Below are positions 15,113 through 22,435 of a stretch of DNA of 24,173 bases, one piece after another (position 1 is the first letter of the stretch; the number at the start of each line of letters is the position of its first letter). Under the pieces are notes generated by a model. The model was given only the letters and a program-made list of their open reading frames with translations. It was not told the origin of the DNA and did not search any database. The position numbers and the translations under genes are program-made. Source of the stretch: UM-FILTER-47-13 sp964445195 (GTDB lineage: Bacteria; Pseudomonadota; Alphaproteobacteria; Micavibrionales; Micavibrionaceae); assembly GCA_964445195.1 (NCBI GenBank), contig CAYUKA010000033.1, positions 1-24,173 of the forward strand. Direction: 5' to 3'.

Positions 15113-15895
15113 TTAAAAATGCGGCGCAGGCTGTCCGGCTTTGTACTCTGCCTCGACTCGCGCATGCCATGCCGCGGCATCCGTATAGGTTGTTAAAGCG
15201 CGGGACGATGAGGATAAGGCCCAGCCGGGCAGCTCAAAGCCAATGGCCGGATCGGACTCGGTTCTTGTTTTTAAATGGTTACACAGCGGCTCATCCGCGC
15301 GCGCACTGCCGGCAGCGACGGCGTTGTTGAACGCCCTGATCGCATAAATCGTATGCTCCAGGCTCCAGTCATCAAAACGGTAATTATAGGTGACGGTATC
15401 AATCTCGCCCGTCTCCGCGTCAGGATAAGCACTGCCGAAACGCAAATCGATCTCTGTCGTACCTGTATAATACAGGCCGTCATGGCAGGCCCGCGCCAGA
15501 TCACTGTCTTCCGGCCGGTCCGCGTAGCGGTCATTACGCAGCGCGATCCCCGCATCCCGGTAAAAACGAAGCGTATCGATATGCGCGTCTCCAAACAACG
15601 CGCGCAGGCTGGATGGCGCAAAGAGTTTGCAGTTCTCAACCCGGCTTTCGACGTCATCAAAAGCACCGGGATTGAGAGTTTCGCAATCTTCAAGCGCCCT
15701 GTCGGTTAACGCGGCAATGATCTCCTCTCTCTCAATCGCCGCGGCAGAGCTATCGGCCACACTGTCAGCCGCGGCAGACGGTCCCGCAGTCTCGTCGTTT
15801 TCGCCGGAGAGGCCAAAGAGAGCAGAGCCTCCTCCCACAATTAAAGCTGCGCCAACAAGACAAGCCGGTAATAAATATCCTGAACGAAAAGCCAT
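15113..15895 (-). CDS. Exported or membrane-anchored protein of unknown function
   Basis: A 260-residue protein with an N-terminal hydrophobic segment (LLPACLVGAALIVGGGSALFGL) acting as signal peptide or anchor, then an Ala/Ser/Glu-rich linker to about residue 55. The exported domain has four well-spaced cysteines (EDCETL, ENCKLF, RACHDG, PLCNHL), consistent with two disulphides in the periplasm. Tyr-rich blocks such as ACHDGLYYTGTTEIDLRFGSAY and TYNYRFDDWSLEHTIYAIRAF look structured. No family recognised. It is the last gene of the minus-strand cluster that begins with the D,D-carboxypeptidase, 69 bases after its neighbour. Confidence 0.7.
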   Translation of the reverse strand: MAFRSGYLLPACLVGAALIVGGGSALFGLSGENDETAGPSAAADSVADSSAAAIEREEIIAALTDRALEDCETLNPGAFDDVESRVENCKLFAPSSLRALFGDAHIDTLRFYRDAGIALRNDRYADRPEDSDLARACHDGLYYTGTTEIDLRFGSAYPDAETGEIDTVTYNYRFDDWSLEHTIYAIRAFNNAVAAGSARADEPLCNHLKTRTESDPAIGFELPGWALSSSSRALTTYTDAAAWHARVEAEYKAGQPAPHF

Positions 15896-15964
15896 CGTCT
15901 GCTCCTGATTATGTTTAAACAGGCATTGGCACAGCTATCGGCACACTGTAAATAAGAAATGAGC

Positions 15965-16513
15965 CTAAAGGCAGTTTACCGCCGCCACCGCCTGCGTCAT
16001 CCGGCGATGCAATGAGGCCGGGATCTCATCAGGCGCAATACCGGCAGAATGGTTGTTAAAGCGTGCTTTAGCATCGATCAGGCGGCCGGGATTATCCTTG
16101 TGGCGATTGAAAACCGTAACAATCCCCAGAGCAACAAGAACCTTGTTATCGGCCGGAACATCGGAAATATCTTCCAGAGCATCAAAGTTGAAATCGCCTT
16201 CCGGCAGTGGCAGGCCGTGCTCTACGCGGATATGATCGGCGCGCATTTCCACCCGCTGGCGCATCGTAGCCCCGATCGAAGCGGCGATCTCGACCGCGGC
16301 CTGTAAATAGGATTCACCGATCCAGCGTATTTTGTCCGACGCGGCCGCGTCGGGCAGGTCCCACAACAATGCCGCCGCATCGTCGGTCATATCAAAATAT
16401 GTCTGCCAGCGCGGATCCAGCGCAACCATCTCTTCGGCCAGCGCCCGGGCTTGTGCGATCATCGGCACCTCACGAGGCTTTGTATCAGTGTTTGGCTTTG
16501 CATCATTCATCAT
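15965..16513 (-). CDS. Unrecognised cytosolic protein
   Basis: The start is ATG at 16513 (182 residues), supported by AAGGGAGAG a few bases upstream; a longer open frame to 16627 would overlap the previous gene and lacks a site. The protein is acidic and largely helical, with MIAQARALAEEMVALDPRW, WQTYFDMTDDAAALLWDLP and SYLQAAVEIAASIGATMRQRVEMRADHIR, and no signal or membrane segment. A Cys is present only near the C-terminus. Not recognised. It lies 68 bases after the pseudopilin-like gene on the same strand. Confidence 0.65.
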   Translation of the reverse strand: MMNDAKPNTDTKPREVPMIAQARALAEEMVALDPRWQTYFDMTDDAAALLWDLPDAAASDKIRWIGESYLQAAVEIAASIGATMRQRVEMRADHIRVEHGLPLPEGDFNFDALEDISDVPADNKVLVALGIVTVFNRHKDNPGRLIDAKARFNNHSAGIAPDEIPASLHRRMTQAVAAVNCL

Positions 16514-16581
16514 ATCTCTCCCTTTGCCGGTTCTGCCGGCACCCTTGCAGGTTTTTACAACAAAATCCGGATTTCCAGGGC

Positions 16582-17301
16582 CTAGCGCGCCATCAGCACA
16601 TGGTAAAAATGAAGGCTGCCGCCGCAATCCACACAGCCCTGCATCGCCGGTGTCACGGTAAAGCTTGCTTCATCGACCGTGTCGATGCCGGCCCCGGTGG
16701 TGAACTGGTTGGCGCTGGTAAAACGAAACGCCGCCCCGGCATTGATACATTCGCCGGTCGTATCTTCCGGCGGGCCGGGCGCGGCCAGATCAAGCCCGTT
16801 CATGTCATTGACCCGTTCACAAAAATCATCGCTGGTAATATCGGGTAGCACAGCCACCAGTTCCGGCGCATCGGTGCCGACATCCGGCAGGTGCGTATGG
16901 CCGTAAAACTCCCACTGCGCCGCACTGCTGATATCGCCGGGCGGCAGCCGGTAGGTCACGCCGCCCCCGATTTCATTGAACAGCTGCGTTGCCGAGCTTA
17001 AGGTGATATCCGTGCCGTAGCCGGCGGTGACCAGCGGGTGGTCGAAGCGGATCGATGATTCGCTGTGCCCCTCGCGCATGATAAAGGCGATGCCGCGCTC
17101 CAGCTCGCTGGCATATTGCCGCACCTCGGACACGCGGATAATCGTGGTTTCACGGTCGATATTCGCCCCTTCGCCGCCGGAGCGGATCGCCGCCGTCACC
17201 AGCCCGATCAGCGCCACCGCCAGCAGAACGAAAAAAATCACATTACCTGATTCGGCGCCTGATTCGGCGGGGCGGGTTTTAAAGCGTGTCTGATCAGCCA
17301 T
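16582..17301 (-). CDS. Pseudopilin-like single-helix protein
   Basis: A 239-residue protein with a polar leader (MADQTRFKTRPAESGAESG) followed directly by a hydrophobic helix (NVIFFVLLAVALIGLVTAAI) and a long soluble part, the layout of type IV pilin or type II secretion pseudopilin-like proteins. A classical prepilin cleavage site with Glu at +5 is not obvious. The soluble part begins with a helical region (SEVRQYASELERGIAFIMREG), has GGGVTYRLPPGD, and carries four cysteines, two in a terminal CVDCGG. The start is 18 bases after the D,D-carboxypeptidase stop, so they are probably co-transcribed. No pilus or secretion genes are nearby, so function is unknown. Confidence 0.65.
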   Translation of the reverse strand: MADQTRFKTRPAESGAESGNVIFFVLLAVALIGLVTAAIRSGGEGANIDRETTIIRVSEVRQYASELERGIAFIMREGHSESSIRFDHPLVTAGYGTDITLSSATQLFNEIGGGVTYRLPPGDISSAAQWEFYGHTHLPDVGTDAPELVAVLPDITSDDFCERVNDMNGLDLAAPGPPEDTTGECINAGAAFRFTSANQFTTGAGIDTVDEASFTVTPAMQGCVDCGGSLHFYHVLMAR

Positions 17302-17319
17302 GAAATGAAAGAGCCCGAC

Positions 17320-18732
17320 CTAATGCGCCTGCGGTGAAATCGTCAGGCACTCTTTGAGGATCGCGCAGGCCCGCTCGGCCTGCTGCTTGCTATAACCGCT
17401 GAGCCGGCCGCGGAACAGCCAGCCCGTGCCGGTTTTCAGCGGCACGATCACCGGCTTCGCGCCGGCAAGTTCCCGCGGCAGGGCGCGCTGCGCGGTCCGA
17501 ATCACATTATCGGTTTTCACGCGGCTGCTGAAGGCCCCGACCTGGATCGACCAGTTATCATAATATGACGGTGTCTTGACCACGGCCGGCCGGGCCGCTA
17601 CAGCCTGTCTGACAGGGGGCGGCGATTGTTCGAACCCCTTCACCGCGGCAATCGCCATCAGGCCGGTCTCCAGCCGCCGTGTCTCGGCCGGGTCGTAATC
17701 GCCCTCGCCGATCAGGGCGCTGAAAGCCTGGCTTTGCAGGATCGGGTTCAGATCGGCCCAACGGCCGAATTCCTCGATTCCGGCAGCGGGGCTGAGCGAA
17801 GCCAGCCGGGTCAGGCCGGCAGGCTTGCGCGGCGGTATCGGCGCGGCGCGGGCGATCATCATGCGGCCGAGTTTTGAAAAACCCTCATCGAGGATTTTTT
17901 GCATGTGGGCGTTACGGGTCTTGGCGGTGCGGCCGCCGAAAACCACACCGATAATCCGGCGGTCATTGCGCTTGGCCGAAGCGACCAGGTTAAAGCCCGA
18001 TGCGCGGATATAGCCGGTTTTAAAGCCATCCATGCCGCTATAGCTTTCCATCAGCCGGTTGTGGTTGCGGTAGGTCTTGCCGCGATAGCTAAAACGCTTG
18101 GTCGAAAAATAATGGTAATATTGCGGGTAGGTATTCAGCACATATTGCGCCAGCCGCGCCATATCCCGCGCCGTGCTGACCTGCTTCGGATGATGCAGGC
18201 CGGAGGCGTTGCGGAAACGCGTACGGCTCATGCCGATCTGGTGCGCCCTGACCGTCATATAACGGGCAAAATTACTTTCGGTGCCGCCGATCTTTTCAGC
18301 CAACGCCACAGCCACATCATTGGCCGATTTGGTGATCAGCGCATAAATCGCATCCTCGACCCGGATCGAAGACCCGACCGGCAGACCCAGCTTGCTCGGA
18401 ATCATATCCGCGGCATGCCGGGAGATCACCACCCGGTCACGCAGACTCAGCTCGCCGTTTTCAATGGCCTCAAACGCCAGCACCAGCGTCATGATCTTGG
18501 TCAGCGAAGCGGGGTGCAGGCTTTTATCAGCATTACGCTGGCGCAGAATCATGCCGGTATCGGCATCCATGACGATCGAGGCATATTTCGTATTGCCGCG
18601 CGCCTCGGCCGCACCGGGCCAGCCCGGTACAAAAAACAGAGCCAGCAAAGCCAGCATCAGGCGCAGGCCGCCGGACCGGCAAAAACGGGCCGGGCGCGAT
18701 TCTGCGGGTAAACATGCCGATATCAGGGCCAT
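17320..18732 (-). CDS. D-alanyl-D-alanine carboxypeptidase (S11) with C-terminal SPOR domain
   Basis: A low-molecular-weight penicillin-binding protein that removes the terminal D-Ala from peptidoglycan peptides in the periplasm. The catalytic motifs are all present: SxxK with Ser76-Lys79 (PASLTK), SxN at 136-138 (KSAND), and KTG at 238-240 (DGFKTGY). A signal peptide lies at about 26-45 (MLALLALFFVPGWPG...AEA). Translation may begin at Met26 (18657), since the first 25 residues look atypical for a leader. The C-terminal ~80 residues (WSIQVGAFSS...WLFRGRLSGYSKQQAERACAIL) form a SPOR domain, which binds denuded glycan at the division septum. This suggests septal localisation. It is the first gene of a four-gene minus-strand cluster. 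Confidence 0.92.
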   Translation of the reverse strand: MALISACLPAESRPARFCRSGGLRLMLALLALFFVPGWPGAAEARGNTKYASIVMDADTGMILRQRNADKSLHPASLTKIMTLVLAFEAIENGELSLRDRVVISRHAADMIPSKLGLPVGSSIRVEDAIYALITKSANDVAVALAEKIGGTESNFARYMTVRAHQIGMSRTRFRNASGLHHPKQVSTARDMARLAQYVLNTYPQYYHYFSTKRFSYRGKTYRNHNRLMESYSGMDGFKTGYIRASGFNLVASAKRNDRRIIGVVFGGRTAKTRNAHMQKILDEGFSKLGRMMIARAAPIPPRKPAGLTRLASLSPAAGIEEFGRWADLNPILQSQAFSALIGEGDYDPAETRRLETGLMAIAAVKGFEQSPPPVRQAVAARPAVVKTPSYYDNWSIQVGAFSSRVKTDNVIRTAQRALPRELAGAKPVIVPLKTGTGWLFRGRLSGYSKQQAERACAILKECLTISPQAH

Positions 18733-18884
18733 TAAAGCGCACTCGAAAGATTAATCAGGTACCAAGACGAAAGCGGCCGCGTACAGCGCGACTCTTTTAT
18801 TCTCTTTTTATAATACAAATTTTCACCATATCTGTCTATCGGCCATCAGGCCAAAAGCGCCTTTGGCTTGTGATTATTTTATTT

Positions 18885-18893
18885 TGCAACGCA
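18885..18893. promoter_or_regulatory. TGC-N3-GCA site 1 (TGCAACGCA)
   Basis: The first of three TGC-N3-GCA half-palindromes in 124 bases, just upstream of the phasin -35 box. PhaR repressors of phasin genes in Paracoccus and relatives are described as binding TGC-rich operators, so this is a candidate PhaR site. Confidence 0.45.
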
Positions 18894-18901
18894 CAAAACC
18901 C

Positions 18902-18930
18902 TTGACCCGCCCGGCTATGCGGCCTATAGT
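18902..18930 (+). promoter_or_regulatory. Sigma-70 promoter of the phasin gene
   Basis: TTGACC (18902-18907, five of six), a 17-base spacer, and TATAGT (18925-18930, five of six). Transcription would begin near 18937, giving a ~155-base leader before the phasin ATG. Confidence 0.75.
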
Positions 18931-18936
18931 TTATTG

Positions 18937-18945
18937 TGCATCGCA
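18937..18945. promoter_or_regulatory. TGC-N3-GCA site 2 (TGCATCGCA)
   Basis: The second site lies directly over the predicted transcription start, an ideal place for a repressor such as PhaR to block the polymerase. Confidence 0.5.
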
Positions 18946-18999
18946 ATAAAAACAGGCATGCGGCTGTATCGTAAACCAGCCGGCCTTTAACCGCTCTAT

Positions 19000-19008
19000 T
19001 GCAGTGCA
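19000..19008. promoter_or_regulatory. TGC-N3-GCA site 3 (TGCAGTGCA)
   Basis: The third site, in the phasin leader, is part of a perfect longer palindrome TTGC-AGT-GCAA. With sites 1 and 2 it could permit cooperative or looped repression. Confidence 0.4.
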
Positions 19009-19091
19009 AGAAAAGCTGTGCCAGACTGACGGCTTTAGTTTGAAGCTTTACCGACAGTCAATAATATACAGCAAGTCAGAAAGAGGATCAG

Positions 19092-19955
19092 ATGGCCGAA
19101 CCAACCAAACCGAGCAATGATGCCAAAGCGGCAAGCAACAGCAATGATAAAGTCGCCCCGGCAACAACAAAGGCGGCGGCGCCGGAAACCGTGGTAGATG
19201 CTGGTAAAACAACAGAAGCCCGACCGGCAGCCGGCACGAAAAAAGCGCCTGTAAAAAAAGCAACGGCGAAAACAGTGACAACGAAAAAAACCACGGCCAA
19301 GAAAAAAACCACGGCCAAAAAGCCGACAACGAAAAAGGCTGCGGCCAAAAAGCCGGCAGCCAGGACAGCTGCCCGGAAAGCCGCGCCGAAAACTACAGGC
19401 CGGAAAAAAACCGTCCGCAAGGCCACGGTGAAAAAAACCACGGCCAGGACGGCAACGCGGAAGACCGCAAGCCGTAAGGCGGCAACCCGGAAAGCCGCCG
19501 GCGCAAACAAGAGTCAGGGAACAGCAAAAGTTGTACGCCTGGCCGCCAATTCTTCAACCAACACAATGGAGACGATGATGACACAAGGAAAAACCAGTTT
19601 CGACAAATTCACCAAGGATGCGGCCAAGATCAACCAGGAGCAGGTCGACGCCTTCGTCAAGTCCGGCAATATTTTCATGAAGGGTTTTGAAGACATCACC
19701 AAGGCTTATATGGGACTGGCCCAGAGCGCGGCGGAAAAGAACAGCCAGGCGGTCAAGGCTGTTCTCGGCTGCAAAACCATCAACGAGTTTACTGAAACCC
19801 AGAACAAATGGGCGCAGCAGAACCTTGATGATTTCATGAACGGCCTGACCACGCTGACCGAGCTGAGCGTCAAGGTCACAGCCGATGCGTTTGAACCGCT
19901 GAACGACCAGGTCAACAAAAGCATCAAAAAAGCGGCCGGATCACTGGCCGCCTGA
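19092..19955 (+). CDS. Phasin with histone H1-like Lys/Ala-rich N-terminal tail
   Basis: A 287-residue granule-associated protein in two parts. Residues ~1-45 are low-complexity Ala/Thr; ~46-140 are a Lys/Ala/Thr/Arg-rich tail with repeats such as KKTTAKK, AKKP and TRKAA, like histone H1 or AlgP tails that bind DNA. Residues ~163-287 are a typical alphaproteobacterial phasin domain: SFDKFTKDAAKINQEQVDAF, MKGFEDITKAYMGLAQSAAE, KTINEFTETQNKWAQQNLDDF and EPLNDQVNKSIKKAAG. Phasins coat polyhydroxyalkanoate granules. Pseudomonas PhaF carries a similar basic tail at its C-terminus and tethers granules to the nucleoid; here the order is reversed. An internal ATG at 19578, six bases after GGAG, could yield a 125-residue tail-less phasin. 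No PHA synthase gene is in the window. Confidence 0.88.
   Translation: MAEPTKPSNDAKAASNSNDKVAPATTKAAAPETVVDAGKTTEARPAAGTKKAPVKKATAKTVTTKKTTAKKKTTAKKPTTKKAAAKKPAARTAARKAAPKTTGRKKTVRKATVKKTTARTATRKTASRKAATRKAAGANKSQGTAKVVRLAANSSTNTMETMMTQGKTSFDKFTKDAAKINQEQVDAFVKSGNIFMKGFEDITKAYMGLAQSAAEKNSQAVKAVLGCKTINEFTETQNKWAQQNLDDFMNGLTTLTELSVKVTADAFEPLNDQVNKSIKKAAGSLAA
19230..19510 (+). repeat. Degenerate Lys/Ala/Thr-coding repeats in the phasin tail
   Basis: Imperfect short repeats such as AAAAAAACCACGGCCAA recur in tandem within the reading frame and encode KKTTAK-type units. They are coding repeats, liable to expand or contract in frame, and not a CRISPR or mobile repeat. Confidence 0.75.
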
Positions 19956-19997
19956 ACCGGCTTAACCGGGTCTTAAAAACCCCTGCGCTAGAATACT

Positions 19998-20028
19998 TGT
20001 TGGGGCGCCTCTAACGATCGCCCCAACA
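19998..20028. other. Perfect 10-bp hairpin after the phasin gene
   Basis: TGTTGGGGCG (19998-20007) and CGCCCCAACA (20019-20028) form a perfect stem with an 11-base loop. No T-run follows on either strand, so it is not a classical terminator. It may protect the phasin mRNA 3' end or act with the terminator just downstream. Confidence 0.6.
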
Positions 20029-20037
20029 TGACAACCG

Positions 20038-20073
20038 CCCCGGCCCTTTCGTGCAGGAAAGGCCGGGGTTTTT
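20038..20073 (+). terminator. Rho-independent terminator of the phasin gene
   Basis: A 12-bp GC-rich stem (CCCCGGCCCTTTC at 20038-20050 with GAAAGGCCGGGG at 20057-20068, one bulged C) is followed directly by five T. It is a strong terminator for the plus strand. Confidence 0.9.
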
Positions 20074-20108
20074 CATGCCGGGCCACAGCTGATGTTTTAC
20101 GCTTAATT

Positions 20109-21020
20109 TTAATCAAGGACGCAGAGTTCACCGTCAAAAGAGCAGCCCGGCATCGAACAGACATGTTCGGCAAATGATTTATCTCCGGGGATCTCGATGA
20201 AGACCCCGGTCGGGACAACCGCCGACAAGGCGCAGTCATCCGGCAGCATCAGGTCGAGCAGCTCATAGACCAGGATCGGGTCTTCTTCATAGAAGACACC
20301 GTCATCAAGCGCCGGGTCGTTTTCTTCATACAACGTGTAGAGCAGGTGCTCATCACCATGAATGCCGTCCTGTCCCTGACCGCGGTAAACCTCGATGATG
20401 CCCGGCGCAATCGCCTCGGCCGGCAGGCATTCAAATTCCGGCGGAATAACGCGCGGATCATTCGCGAAATACCAGGGGAAGTCATAAAACCCGTCACGCG
20501 TACCCTCTTCCATGAATTGCTGGCAGCGCGCCTCCAGCCAGACAGTCTGCATCGCCAGGCAGTTATAAACGCCGTAAGGCGGCGCTTCGCCGCCGATATC
20601 TTCCATCCGGCCACCAAGAAATGTATGGAAAAAATTGGCGTTAAGATATTCAATCAGCGGCATTGTCACCACTTCAAACAGGGCAAAATCCAGCGTTTCG
20701 GGACTGATGGCGCTGATCGGCCCCCAATATTCGATTTCCTCGGAAAAACGCCGCGCCTCGTTCGCCGCCAGATAGCCGATATGCTGATCGAAACAGCTAT
20801 ATTCCAGCACGCTGTCCGGTTTGAAAATCAGGTTCTGGTTCTGTGAAATACGCCGCTGGCCGAGAATCCACGACCGCGCCTCCAGCGCATCCATGAATTC
20901 CGGATCACAGCCGGGCCGGATATCGGCGGCCCCGGCCCGCACGGGCATTAACCCTGCATACAGGATGCACAGCATACCGGCTAAAAAAAACAGTCCGAAA
21001 AGATGGTGCCTTGTCCTCAT
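20109..21020 (-). CDS. Cysteine-rich exported protein of unknown function
   Basis: A 303-residue protein with a signal peptide at about 1-32 (basic MRTRHH, hydrophobic LFGLFFLAGMLCILYAGL, cleavage near AGA/AD). The mature part begins with GCDPEFMDALEARSW and continues QNQNLIFKPDSVLEYSCFD. About nine cysteines follow the leader, among them Cys38, Cys76, YNCLAM, ARCQQF and a C-terminal CSMPGCSFDGELC cluster, pointing to several disulphides in the periplasm or at the surface. The centre is acidic and Tyr/Phe-rich (GFYDFPWYFAND, EHLLYTLYEENDPALDDG). No catalytic motif is visible and the family is not recognised. It is convergent with the phasin gene and divergent from clpS. Confidence 0.75.
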   Translation of the reverse strand: MRTRHHLFGLFFLAGMLCILYAGLMPVRAGAADIRPGCDPEFMDALEARSWILGQRRISQNQNLIFKPDSVLEYSCFDQHIGYLAANEARRFSEEIEYWGPISAISPETLDFALFEVVTMPLIEYLNANFFHTFLGGRMEDIGGEAPPYGVYNCLAMQTVWLEARCQQFMEEGTRDGFYDFPWYFANDPRVIPPEFECLPAEAIAPGIIEVYRGQGQDGIHGDEHLLYTLYEENDPALDDGVFYEEDPILVYELLDLMLPDDCALSAVVPTGVFIEIPGDKSFAEHVCSMPGCSFDGELCVLD

Positions 21021-21149
21021 AATTCCACGCGCCCCGCCGTCAATACCTTATTTTAACACTAAAAACCGTCCTCTGAGAAATTCTAAAAACGGCTCTTTTC
21101 ACACCGCCGACCGCCCGGTATGAAAAAAGCGGTGCGAGAATGCTGGATT

Positions 21150-21177
21150 TTTACGCTTTCCATGCCACAATTATATA
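21150..21177 (+). promoter_or_regulatory. Candidate promoter of clpS
   Basis: TTTACG (21150-21155), a 16-base spacer and TATATA (21172-21177) precede clpS by about 70 bases. Both boxes match four of six consensus bases, so this is tentative. Confidence 0.35.
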
Positions 21178-21249
21178 GAGAAGACTCTTTTACGAAAGGG
21201 CGGCTGTGGATTACAATGAGAGCGGGAAAAGCGGATAAAGCGGGTGCCG

Positions 21250-21648
21250 ATGATATATCGCCATAAGCACATTGCCGTCAGGGCCGGCGATCATGAGGAT
21301 AACCCTTATGATCCTGATAATCCTGACAATCCGGGCGGCGCGCCGGATGAAGACCGCCAGACGGGCGTCCTGCTCAAGCCGCGGCCGAAAACCAAGAAAC
21401 CGTCAATGTACAAGGTGCTGCTGCTGAATGACGACTACACGCCGATGGAGTTCGTCGTTCATGTTTTGGAAAGGTTTTTCAATAAAAATAGGCAGGAAGC
21501 GACCGATATCATGCTGCATGTCCACCGCCGCGGCGTCGGGATCTGCGGCATCTTCACCTACGAAATCGCCGAAAGCAAGGTCCAGCAGGTCATGGATTTC
21601 GCCCGCGCCAACGAACAGCCGCTGCAATGCACGATGGAAAAGGAATAA
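21250..21648 (+). CDS. clpS: ClpS, N-end-rule adaptor of ClpAP
   Basis: A cytosolic adaptor that binds proteins with destabilising N-terminal residues and delivers them to ClpA. ATG 21250 gives 132 residues; a GTG two codons earlier is also possible. The N-terminal ~45 residues are a flexible Asp/Pro/Asn-rich extension, the part ClpS threads into ClpA, here longer than usual. The folded core contains YKVLLLNDDYTPMEFVVHVLERFF (with the NDD-T-M pocket that recognises the N-terminal residue), HVHRRGVGICGIFTYEIAESKV and the terminal PLQCTMEKE. The usual clpS-clpA neighbourhood is present but split by a DUF305 gene starting 11 bases after this stop. Confidence 0.94.
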   Translation: MIYRHKHIAVRAGDHEDNPYDPDNPDNPGGAPDEDRQTGVLLKPRPKTKKPSMYKVLLLNDDYTPMEFVVHVLERFFNKNRQEATDIMLHVHRRGVGICGIFTYEIAESKVQQVMDFARANEQPLQCTMEKE

Positions 21649-21659
21649 AGTTAGGGAAA

Positions 21660-22403
21660 ATGTCGATCATGAAATCTTATAATCTTGCTGCCTTGGTTCT
21701 TGTTCTTTCAGTTGTGGTCATTACCGGTTCCGCAAAAGCCAGCCTCATAGAGCCTGACTACAGACCCGAACAGCCAGCAATCACAACACCCTGGTATGAA
21801 AAGTACGGGCTTGAGAATTTTAAGGCGAATATGGAATTTATTGCCAGCATGAGGCCCCATCATGCCGGGGGACTTACGATGTCACAGGAGTATCTGCAAG
21901 ACGAAGAAAAAAGCAGCATAAGGCTGCAAAGGCTTGCGAAAGGCATCATTGATAACCAGACCTTCGAGATCATGATGCTTGATGAAGTCGAGAAACGAAT
22001 CACAGCCATTGACTTTGATAAAAACCCGGCACCCGCGCTCAGGCAGGTGGCGACGCAAGGTCTTGCGCAAAAACAGCGTTTCGTCCGTACGGCTATTCCA
22101 TCTCTGTTTGATGATAGTTCAGCGAGCGTAACGGCAGAGGATGTACGTTTTGCAAAGGCCATGATCATTCACCACGAAGGGGCGCTCGTCATGTGCGATG
22201 CCTATTTGGGTGATCCGTTTGCGACAAACGGTTACCTTGAACGGATGTGTCTCGACATATTGCGCGACCAAACGCAGGAGATCGAATTAATGCATGACAT
22301 TATCGGCCAGTATGACGGTGATCCGGACCTGATTATCATTGAACCGCATATGGTACACGGTATGGACGGTATGATGCACCATATGATGAGCGGACATCAC
22401 TAA
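21660..22403 (+). CDS. DUF305 family exported protein
   Basis: A 247-residue periplasmic protein starting at ATG 21660, with AGGG a few bases upstream. The signal peptide is LAALVLVLSVVVITGSAKA. The mature protein has two DUF305-type helical modules, each with a His pair: FIASMRPHHAGGLTMSQEYL and FAKAMIIHHEGALVMCDAYL. Cysteines lie in the second module and in ERMCLDILRDQTQEIELMHDI. The C-terminus is His/Met-rich (MVHGMDGMMHHMMSGHH), typical of copper- or other metal-handling proteins. DUF305 proteins have a ferritin-like four-helix fold and often occur in metal-resistance loci, but their activity is unsettled. Base composition is visibly more AT-rich than that of clpA. It sits between clpS and clpA, 11 and 32 bases from each. 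Confidence 0.85.
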   Translation: MSIMKSYNLAALVLVLSVVVITGSAKASLIEPDYRPEQPAITTPWYEKYGLENFKANMEFIASMRPHHAGGLTMSQEYLQDEEKSSIRLQRLAKGIIDNQTFEIMMLDEVEKRITAIDFDKNPAPALRQVATQGLAQKQRFVRTAIPSLFDDSSASVTAEDVRFAKAMIIHHEGALVMCDAYLGDPFATNGYLERMCLDILRDQTQEIELMHDIIGQYDGDPDLIIIEPHMVHGMDGMMHHMMSGHH

Positions 22404-22435
22404 GGTAATGAATTTATCGATGAAGGGCGAATATT

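Larger units (their letters stand above)
18733..19091. other. Divergent intergenic region with phasin promoter and repeated TGC-N3-GCA sites
   Basis: The region between the D,D-carboxypeptidase and phasin starts holds no gene. Its phasin-proximal part carries a strong promoter and three copies of one short palindrome, described separately. The carboxypeptidase-proximal part is AT-rich around 18794-18825, but no clear minus-strand promoter pair was found. Confidence 0.6.

Noticed and set aside
16514..16627. N-terminal extension of the 182-residue protein to 16627
   Set aside because: It would overlap the end of the pseudopilin-like gene and bypass the good AAGGGAGAG ribosome site before ATG 16513.
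19230..19510. CRISPR-like or minisatellite array
   Set aside because: The repeats are short, imperfect and in frame, and encode the Lys/Ala-rich phasin tail; there are no unique spacers.
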